From the NCBI GenBank assembly GCA_002350065.1, contig DEDQ01000062.1, forward strand, positions 1 to 10,962: 10,962 bases of DNA, written 5' to 3'. Shown here in pieces: positions 6,478 to 10,962 of the stretch. How positions within the stretch are numbered: position 1 is the first letter of the stretch; each line of letters begins with the position of its first letter. Position numbers and translations under genes: made by a program. The notes beneath the pieces are model-generated. The model had not been told where the DNA came from. It worked only from the letters and a program-made list of their open reading frames with translations, and made no database searches. This DNA comes from Ruminococcus flavefaciens (lineage in GTDB: Bacteria > Bacillota > Clostridia > Oscillospirales > Ruminococcaceae).

Positions 6478-7671
6478 TTATTTGCTTTTCATCATGAGAT
6501 TATATACTAAGTAGAATACATTCGCGGCAACTGCAATAAGAAACGGGAATGAGCCTATCGCTACATAAAATCCGCGTTTCGCCTGCTTGGGAGTGGTCGT
6601 CGGGAATCCGTCTGTTCCGCGGAATACAAGCAGCATTACAAGTCCGACGAGTATGAGCAATATGAGTATGAGATATGCGATAACTGCCGCTTCCTTGCTG
6701 AAATTGCCGAACAAGCTGATTATGCTAACAAAGGTGTTGCTGAATATGTGTACTATTATCGCAGGGATTATCGAGCCGTGCTTTAAGGTGATGTGCGCGA
6801 GGAATATGCCTATCAGCGTCGCGGAAAGGAACTGCGGGAGATTTCCGTGGGAAATACCAAAGAAAAACGCTGTCGCATATATGGCAAAGCGCTGGTTCGC
6901 CTTAGAAAATGTCCGCAGCAGCATTCCTCTGAATAGAAGCTCCTCCGTAACGGGGGCGACGATGCAGGTGTATATCTTCAGTATGACTGCACCAAGCGTT
7001 GAGGTCGCAACTCCGCTTGAATCGATCAGGATATCAATGTCGTATTTGCCGAATACGTCGTTCAGACCCATTATCGCATAAAAGGAGACCGACCACAGGA
7101 ATACGGCAATGAGACAATACTGGAATGCGCGCCCGATGCCGAAATCCTTCGTCCGGACAAGTGATGTGTATTTTATGCCCGACAGCTTCATTCCTATCAT
7201 CGCGATAAGCACGTTGAATACAAGATATATCAGCATATTCGCAGATGCTGCCATTGACGATGAACGCAGATACGTCAGTATCGCGGAGGGGTCAGCCGCA
7301 GGATTGTGTGACATGAGCATCTGCATGAGTCCGCGCATAACAAGTGTTCCGACGGCGGTGCATGAGATGAAGTGGATCATGATACACCAGCTTCCGGAGG
7401 AATAATACTTCCGGAGTGCCTTTCGTTCGGCATAGTCCGGCTCTAATGGTATCTCGTAGGCGGGCTCGGTGATACGAGGAAGTATTTTTGAATAATCACC
7501 GCTGAACCCTTTATATTCTGTCGGGTTATCAAACGGGTCATACTTATCAGGAATGGACTCGCGCATCTGCCGCTGCTGCTGTTCTTCGAGCTCTTTTGTC
7601 AGCCGGTAGACCTCGTGGCTCAGCATTGCGACTTCGGCTCTGCTGTCCTCCTGACCTGAATAGTCTGGCAT
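6478..7671 (-). CDS. CPBP (CAAX/Abi) family intramembrane metalloprotease
   Basis: This 397-aa polytopic membrane protein has all three CPBP motifs: EELLFRG (E243, E244, R248), FFFGISHGN (H275) and HIFSNTF (H308, N312). These residues bind the metal and catalyse cleavage in the Rce1-like family, which cuts prenylated or small peptides within the membrane. In bacteria, members serve in bacteriocin self-immunity, pheromone processing or unknown roles. About eight hydrophobic segments are visible, beginning near residue 96. The first ~92 residues are hydrophilic and charged, with a heptad-like stretch (HEVYRLTKELEEQQQRQ, residues 19-35) that may be a cytosolic coiled coil, an unusually long front extension for this family. 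Translation starts at 7671 after GGGAG. It has its own promoter, so its link to the upstream ABC genes is positional only. Confidence 0.92.
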   Translation of the reverse strand: MPDYSGQEDSRAEVAMLSHEVYRLTKELEEQQQRQMRESIPDKYDPFDNPTEYKGFSGDYSKILPRITEPAYEIPLEPDYAERKALRKYYSSGSWCIMIHFISCTAVGTLVMRGLMQMLMSHNPAADPSAILTYLRSSSMAASANMLIYLVFNVLIAMIGMKLSGIKYTSLVRTKDFGIGRAFQYCLIAVFLWSVSFYAIMGLNDVFGKYDIDILIDSSGVATSTLGAVILKIYTCIVAPVTEELLFRGMLLRTFSKANQRFAIYATAFFFGISHGNLPQFLSATLIGIFLAHITLKHGSIIPAIIVHIFSNTFVSIISLFGNFSKEAAVIAYLILILLILVGLVMLLVFRGTDGFPTTTPKQAKRGFYVAIGSFPFLIAVAANVFYLVYNLMMKSK

Positions 7672-7711
7672 TGTTGTACTCTCCCTTCAAGTTGTCTCTT
7701 TCTGTAAGTAT

Positions 7712-7740
7712 ATATTATCATATTTTTCTCCTCTTGTAAA
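7712..7740 (-). promoter_or_regulatory. Probable promoter of the CPBP protease gene
   Basis: On the minus strand TTTACA (7740-7735) and TAATAT (7717-7712) are 17 bp apart, lying between the ABC-operon terminator and the protease ATG at 7671. The -10 box is imperfect, so the exact start (near 7705) is uncertain. Confidence 0.55.
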
Positions 7741-7786
7741 GAGCTGAGAGGAAAATGATGCCGCGATTTGAAAGCCGGATACATAT

Positions 7787-7841
7787 AAAAACAGCCATAT
7801 AAGCTGCGCTCTTTCGGCTGCTGCTCTATATGGCTGTTTTA
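7787..7841 (-). terminator. Long-stem terminator of the ABC transporter operon
   Basis: AAAACAGCCATATA (7788-7801) pairs perfectly over 14 bp with TATATGGCTGTTTT (7827-7840) around a 25-nt loop. Read on the minus strand, the hairpin ends in five Ts (complement of 7787-7791) just after the permease stop at 7848. T tracts on both sides make it potentially bidirectional, but no plus-strand gene approaches it. Confidence 0.9.
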
Positions 7842-7847
7842 CTGCGT

Positions 7848-9170
7848 TTATTTGTCTGACTTTTTCTTGTATTTCGACTTCTGTCCGAAGTTGAGGGATA
7901 TCGTGAGTATCTTGTCCGACTTGAACAGTCTGAGGGCAAAGAACATACATATCACAAATACTACTCCCTGATATGCAAGTCCGCCGAAGAATATCGCCGT
8001 ATTGCCGAACATCAGGTTGTTCATCGCCGAGAAGGTGTGAGTGAAGGGGATAGCGTATACTACCATTCTTATCGCTATCGGGAGCGTGTTGATGTCTGCC
8101 ATCATGGAGATGAGGTACGGCACCATTGCCATTATCATCAGCGGCATTATCATCGTCTGCGACTGCTTTGTGTCGTTGACGAGGGCTCCGAGCATGAGCG
8201 ATATCGACAGGCATATCATTATCGTGAGGAAAAGCTGCGCTCCGATGAGGATATAGTCGGTCACGCCGAGCGTCAGTCCGAGTCTTTCAAGTGCATCGCC
8301 GATTGAGATGTACTGTCCGACGAGCTGGCTGCTTACCTCCTCGCTCACGCTTTCAGTCGCTCCCGTCATAAATGACGAGAAGCCTATCATGTATACAACT
8401 GCGTTGAGCAGCGCGATTATCGCTGCCGCAAGCATTTTTGCTCCGAGTATGGCTGTTCTCGATACCGGCGCTGAGAGCAGCGTCTCGAGGGTCTTGTCTA
8501 TCTTTTCATTGCTTATAGCTCCGATGAGCATATTCGAGGTGAACATTATCAGAATGAATACGATTATCGGGAGTATCATGTTCTTCATCATTATGCTGCT
8601 CATGACGCTCGAAGCACCGACGGGTGCGGACTTATCCTTTACTACCGTCTGCTCTGTGACCGTGACAGGGACCTGCATGAGCTCTACCTGCTCGGCTGTA
8701 AGACCTGCCCTTGATGCGAAGGTGCTGGATATGCACTGGGATATCAGTCCGATAGCTCCGCTGTTGCTGTTGGACACATTGGACATCGCTGCTGCTGACT
8801 TCATCGCCGATACGCTTATCATCTCGGGACGTTCGTCCTTTTCAAGCTTTTCGGTGAAGCCCTCTGGGATAATGACGAGTGCCTCTGTATCGGCTTCCTT
8901 CAGTATCGCAGAGTAGTCGTCGCCTGTAGTCCTGACCGTTTTGAGCGTTGCTCCGCTCTCCTCAAGAGCCTTGGCGAGCTGATGTGTGAAGTCGGTATCG
9001 TCGCGGTCGTCGATTGTGATAGTGTACTCGTTCTTGACCGCCTCCTTGATAGTGGTCTTCATCAGGTTGCCCATAAGCATGAGCATTCCCGAAATAAGGA
9101 CAAGGCTGAGGATAGTCTGGACGGTGAGAAGCTCGCCGAGCTCCTTTTTCAGCAGATTAAAGAATTTCAT
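7848..9170 (-). CDS. ABC-2 type transporter permease, NatB-like
   Basis: This 440-aa protein has the ABC-2 exporter layout of the NatB/COG1668 group. A cytosolic start (MKFFNLLKKELGELL) is followed by one membrane helix near 16-36, a large external domain to about residue 195, and then five or six helices in the C-terminal half. The cytosolic segment NEKIDKTLETLLSAPVSRTAILGAKML just after the second helix is the typical coupling-helix region that contacts the ATPase. The C-terminus is basic (FGQKSKYKKKSDK). The start codon at 9170 lies inside the ATPase gene, overlapping it by 14 bases, so the two are translationally coupled and should form one exporter. Family members extrude sodium, antibiotics or peptides; the substrate is not readable here. 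A strong terminator follows at once. Confidence 0.9.
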   Translation of the reverse strand: MKFFNLLKKELGELLTVQTILSLVLISGMLMLMGNLMKTTIKEAVKNEYTITIDDRDDTDFTHQLAKALEESGATLKTVRTTGDDYSAILKEADTEALVIIPEGFTEKLEKDERPEMISVSAMKSAAAMSNVSNSNSGAIGLISQCISSTFASRAGLTAEQVELMQVPVTVTEQTVVKDKSAPVGASSVMSSIMMKNMILPIIVFILIMFTSNMLIGAISNEKIDKTLETLLSAPVSRTAILGAKMLAAAIIALLNAVVYMIGFSSFMTGATESVSEEVSSQLVGQYISIGDALERLGLTLGVTDYILIGAQLFLTIMICLSISLMLGALVNDTKQSQTMIMPLMIMAMVPYLISMMADINTLPIAIRMVVYAIPFTHTFSAMNNLMFGNTAIFFGGLAYQGVVFVICMFFALRLFKSDKILTISLNFGQKSKYKKKSDK

Positions 9171-9897
9171 TATCCTTCACCACCCTTTCAAATACTTCCT
9201 CGAGATTGGCTGCGTTATAGCGCTGTTTCAGCTCGTCAGCCCTGCCCGATACGAGCAGGTGTCCCTTGGCGACTATGCCTACGCGGTCTGAGACGAACTC
9301 TATCTCGAGCATATTGTGCGATGAGAGCAGGAAGGACATTCCCTCTTCCCTTGCAAGCTTCTTTATCATCTTTCTTATCTCGATAGCGTTGAGGACGTCA
9401 AGTCCGCTTGTGGGCTCGTCGAGAATGGCGAGCTTCGGCTCGGTCATGACCGCTCTCGCAAGGAGCAGCTTCCTCGTCATGCCGCGGCTGTAGCTTCCTA
9501 TCTTGTCCCTGAGCCTGTCACCGAGTCCGCATATGCTGCTCGCACGCTCAACGTAGCGGTTGATGTCGTCGATGTTCGTCGAGAAAAGCCCTGCCATAAA
9601 GCGCAGGTACGCCTTGCCGGTCATGTTCTTGTACGCGCCTGCCTCGTCGGGGAGGTAGGTTATGTTCTGGCGGACTTTTTCCGGCTCTTTTATCACGCTG
9701 TGTCCCGCAACTATCGCGTCTCCGGAGGTAGGCGTGAGAAGAGTCGATATCATGCGGATAGTGGTCGTCTTTCCGGCTCCGTTCGGTCCGATGAGCGCGA
9801 ATATCTCGCCTTTTTCGATATCGAACGAGACCTTGTCGGCAGCAAGTACCTTGGTGTACTGCTTGGAAAGCTCTTTGACTTCGAGTACCTTTTCCAT
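9157..9897 (-). CDS. ABC transporter ATP-binding protein, NatA-like
   Basis: This 246-aa nucleotide-binding subunit has Walker A GPNGAGKT (residues 37-44), the ABC signature in the form SYSRGM (135-140, as usual in ABC-2/NatA proteins), Walker B LAILDEPTSGLD (156-167) and the switch His194 (LLSSHNM). The usual Q-loop glutamine is not present: the site reads ITYLPDEAGAYKNMTG (79-94), a substitution seen in NatA-type proteins. The chosen start at 9897 has GGAGA at 9905-9909. An in-frame ATG at 9915 has no ribosome site and lies only about 8 bases from the predicted transcript start. It is driven by a perfect consensus promoter at 9930-9958 and overlaps the permease gene by 14 bases. It lies immediately downstream of an XRE repressor gene on the same strand, which is a likely regulator. 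Confidence 0.93.
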   Translation of the reverse strand: MEKVLEVKELSKQYTKVLAADKVSFDIEKGEIFALIGPNGAGKTTTIRMISTLLTPTSGDAIVAGHSVIKEPEKVRQNITYLPDEAGAYKNMTGKAYLRFMAGLFSTNIDDINRYVERASSICGLGDRLRDKIGSYSRGMTRKLLLARAVMTEPKLAILDEPTSGLDVLNAIEIRKMIKKLAREEGMSFLLSSHNMLEIEFVSDRVGIVAKGHLLVSGRADELKQRYNAANLEEVFERVVKDNEIL

Positions 9898-9929
9898 AAG
9901 TTTTTCTCCAATCATAATAATGTAAATTA

Positions 9930-9958
9930 ATTATACCATTTGCGTGCGGCGTTGTCAA
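9930..9958 (-). promoter_or_regulatory. Consensus promoter of the ABC transporter genes
   Basis: On the minus strand a perfect TTGACA (9958-9953) and a perfect TATAAT (9935-9930) are spaced by 17 bp. The predicted start is near 9923 and the leader is only about 25 nt. It begins 15 bases after the repressor stop codon. A small inverted repeat, CGGC-N8-GCCG (9947-9962), overlaps the -35 box and might be an operator. No terminator separates it from the upstream repressor gene, so read-through from the upstream promoter is also possible. Confidence 0.88.
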
Positions 9959-9973
9959 GCCGTGATAATTCGC

Positions 9974-10180
9974 TCAGAAGTAGAACAGGTCCTCGAATTT
10001 CTTGTCGAGGGCTATGCAGATTATCAGCGCGAGCTTCGCCGTCGGCTGGTACTGTCCCGTCTCTATCGAGCTTATCGTGTTGCGCGAGACTCCTACCATT
10101 TCCGCAAGCTGCGCCTGCGAGAGCCGCGCTTCTGTGCGGACTTCCTTCAGCCGGTTACGGAGTATCAGTTTGTCGTCCAT
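9974..10180 (-). CDS. XRE/Cro-type helix-turn-helix regulator (YozG-like)
   Basis: This 68-aa protein is almost entirely a single Cro/C1-type HTH domain: RLKEVRTEARLSQAQLAEMVG with recognition helix VSRNTISSIETGQYQPT (residues 31-47), then a closing helix ALIICIALDKKFEDLFYF typical of the short YozG-like class. It lacks any sensor domain, so signal input probably comes from a partner, possibly the membrane protein encoded just before it. The ATG at 10180 is 4 bases past the stop of that gene, and its AGGTGA ribosome site overlaps that stop, so their translation is coupled. It is likely to bind the paired palindromes at the operon promoter (inference). The ABC transporter genes follow 76 bases downstream. 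Confidence 0.92.
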   Translation of the reverse strand: MDDKLILRNRLKEVRTEARLSQAQLAEMVGVSRNTISSIETGQYQPTAKLALIICIALDKKFEDLFYF

Positions 10181-10184
10181 AGGC

Positions 10185-10502
10185 TCACCTGCTTATCAAG
10201 TCGGTAATGTAGCCGTATATCATAACCGCCGATACGCCGATGAAGCAAACAGCACTGAAAGGATGTGTCTTCGACTTCGTCCGCATGAAGATATAGCCGT
10301 CATGTACAAGCTGCATAACACAGAATATCAACCAATAACCACAGTTGTAATGTCCAGTTGCAAACTGCTCTGCGAAAAGCAGCACTGCACAGAGCAGTCC
10401 GCCGATTATACGCGCAAGGCTTCCTGCGATCTTGTAGTTGTCTTTTTCATATTCAGAATTGTTTTCTTTGCGGCTTTTAGCGAGAATTTCTTCCTTGTTC
10501 AT
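10185..10502 (-). CDS. Small three-helix membrane protein, DUF6442-like
   Basis: This 105-aa protein opens MNKEEILAKSRKENNSEYEKD, a charged cytosolic start that I recall as typical of the DUF6442 family; that assignment rests on memory of this N-terminus. Three hydrophobic segments follow at about residues 25-44 (AGSLARIIGGLLCAVLLFAEQ), 51-70 (GHYNCGYWLIFCVMQLVHDG) and 83-101 (SAVCFIGVSAVMIYGYI). Family members are small, of unknown function, and often sit beside short HTH regulators, as here. GGAGG lies 7 bases before the ATG at 10502. It follows the 45-aa peptide gene by 25 bases and is translationally coupled to the HTH gene. A role as membrane anchor or sensor for the repressor is inference. 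Confidence 0.82.
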   Translation of the reverse strand: MNKEEILAKSRKENNSEYEKDNYKIAGSLARIIGGLLCAVLLFAEQFATGHYNCGYWLIFCVMQLVHDGYIFMRTKSKTHPFSAVCFIGVSAVMIYGYITDLISR

Positions 10503-10527
10503 AATATTTCCTCCTTTTGATAATGAT

Positions 10528-10665
10528 CTATTTTCCGATAAAATATGAGATAAGCATCATGATGCCCGATGCGGCGATCAGACGTACCGGACGCGACAGA
10601 AGTATGCTGAGGATATTGAAGTCTGTGAAGCTTTCGCTTGTGAATTTCTCTGTAGTTTTTTTCAT
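10528..10665 (-). CDS. Predicted 45-aa small membrane peptide
   Basis: Translation from the ATG at 10665 gives 45 residues, MKKTTEKFTSESFTDFNILS continuing through ILLSRPVRLIAASGIMML and ending SYFIGK. GAGG (complement of 10673-10676) is 7 bases upstream, and the predicted transcript start near 10727 gives a 60-nt leader. A polar N-terminus of about 16 residues precedes one hydrophobic segment (about residues 28-43, RLIAASGIMMLISYFI). It is the first cistron of the XRE operon and the next gene begins 25 bases after its TAG. I do not recognise a family. Ribosome site, position and hydrophobic helix support a real gene, but there is no homology evidence. A longer overlapping frame (10499-10771) is rejected because it runs back across the promoter. 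Confidence 0.72.
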   Translation of the reverse strand: MKKTTEKFTSESFTDFNILSILLSRPVRLIAASGIMMLISYFIGK

Positions 10666-10701
10666 AGTAACACCTCATTCTTTTGATCAGTGAAAGTTTA
10701 T

Positions 10702-10717
10702 GCCAAGTATGCTTGGC
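10702..10717. promoter_or_regulatory. Candidate operator 1 (downstream of start)
   Basis: GCCAAGTATGCTTGGC is a 6+6 inverted repeat with a 4-base centre, located about 10-25 bases into the predicted transcript. The same motif with one arm mismatch recurs at 10745-10760, so a shared binding protein is likely; the XRE protein of this operon is the obvious candidate. Confidence 0.65.
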
Positions 10718-10733
10718 GTGTTTCTGTGATTGT

Positions 10734-10762
10734 ATTATATCACTGCCAAGCACACTTGTCAA
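10734..10762 (-). promoter_or_regulatory. Consensus promoter of the small-peptide / DUF6442 / XRE operon
   Basis: On the minus strand a perfect TTGACA (10762-10757) and a perfect TATAAT (10739-10734) are spaced by 17 bp, with a predicted start near 10727. A further small inverted repeat, GTGAT-N8-ATCAC (10726-10743), is centred on the -10 box. A consensus promoter framed by palindromes suggests tight repression rather than activation. Confidence 0.92.
10745..10760. promoter_or_regulatory. Candidate operator 2 (overlaps -35)
   Basis: GCCAAGCACACTTGTC matches operator 1 in both half-sites except for one G-to-T change in the right arm (CTTGTC against CTTGGC). It overlaps the -35 hexamer. Its centre is 43 bp from that of operator 1, close to four helical turns, which puts the two sites on the same DNA face. 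Confidence 0.6.
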
Positions 10763-10765
10763 GAC

Positions 10766-10785
10766 TTGCAAAGCGAACTTTGCAA
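10766..10785. promoter_or_regulatory. 8-bp palindrome upstream of the XRE operon promoter
   Basis: TTGCAAAG (10766-10773) and CTTTGCAA (10778-10785) form a perfect inverted repeat with a CGAA centre, just upstream of the -35 box. It differs from operators 1 and 2, so it may bind a different regulator. There is no T run to suggest a terminator. Confidence 0.45.
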
Positions 10786-10870
10786 ATTCGTCGTTTTGTA
10801 CAAATCAGGCTTCTGATATTTGTGAGATTTGCGGATATCTCTCCTGCGTCAGCCGGATACGCGGTTTTCC

Positions 10871-10899
10871 TTGACATGACATATCAAATTTGGTATACT
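10871..10899 (+). promoter_or_regulatory. Strong promoter reading out of the right edge
   Basis: TTGACA (10871-10876) and TATACT (10894-10899) are 17 bp apart, with a predicted start near 10906. No open frame with a ribosome site starts before the window ends, so its gene is outside. It is divergent from the XRE operon promoter. The stretch 10786-10870 between them shows no gene. Confidence 0.75.
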
Positions 10900-10922
10900 T
10901 ATAATGTATAGGCTTTTGAGAT

Positions 10923-10945
10923 CTGCACGCTTTTTGTGCAGTTTT
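10923..10945 (+). other. Terminator-like hairpin in the leader of the edge promoter
   Basis: CTGCAC (10923-10928) pairs with GTGCAG (10936-10941) around a 7-nt loop, followed by TTTT. It lies about 17 bases into the predicted transcript from the edge promoter. It could be an early attenuator, the end of a very short RNA, or part of a repeat continuing into the next stretch; the window ends before this can be decided. Confidence 0.45.
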
Positions 10946-10962
10946 AAGGCAACACCGCACAA

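Noticed and set aside
9898..9915. Start of the ABC ATPase at 9915
   Set aside because: There is no ribosome site and the ATG is only about 8 bases into the predicted transcript. GGAGA at 9905-9909 serves the ATG at 9897.
10499..10771. 90-codon minus-strand frame overlapping the 45-aa peptide
   Set aside because: It begins upstream of the TTGACA/TATAAT promoter, has no ribosome site, and its sequence is low in hydrophobic order. The 45-aa frame has proper signals.
1..10962. CRISPR arrays, tRNA or rRNA genes, transposases, phage genes
   Set aside because: No regularly spaced direct repeats, cloverleaf-like segments or recombinase/capsid-type proteins were seen on either strand.

Overview
The window looks like chromosomal DNA from a gut-type Clostridia (Bacillota), plausibly Ruminococcus or another Oscillospiraceae. 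This is inferred from strong AGGAGG ribosome sites, sigma-A promoters that nearly all have 17-bp spacing, a T-box riboswitch, and families common in that group (yeast-type LeuA, AIM24/TIGR00266, a DUF6442-like protein). Species cannot be fixed from the sequence alone.

Left part (1-3169, minus strand): ilvB and ilvN encode acetolactate synthase; ilvN runs off the left edge. Their promoter (2402-2430) lies inside one arm of a perfect 13-bp inverted repeat enclosing about 173 bp of leader DNA. Upstream is an AIM24/TIGR00266 gene with its own promoter and terminator.

Middle (3170-6475, plus strand): divergent promoters separate the AIM24 gene from a 73-aa TM2-domain protein, followed by a GNAT acetyltransferase with a strong terminator. 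A consensus promoter then drives a complete tRNA-Leu T-box leader (4417-4689) in front of leuA. Stem I with a CUC specifier, the T-box bulge, the antiterminator and the competing terminator can all be traced by base pairing. The leuA start is 4727; the open frame reaching back to 4328 is non-coding leader. Branched-chain amino-acid synthesis therefore occurs on both strands, with visible leucine control only on leuA.

Right part (6437-10785, minus strand): a shared terminator separates leuA from a CPBP/Abi intramembrane protease gene. Upstream lies a compact five-gene locus: a 45-aa predicted membrane peptide, a DUF6442-like three-helix membrane protein, an XRE-type repressor, an ABC ATPase and an ABC-2 (NatB-like) permease. 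It has two consensus promoters; the first is framed by two similar palindromes centred 43 bp apart, suggesting an autoregulated membrane-stress or export module. The permease ends in a 14-bp-stem terminator. At the right edge a strong plus-strand promoter and a hairpin lead out of the window toward an unseen gene.

There are no tRNA or rRNA genes, CRISPR arrays, transposases or prophage genes.
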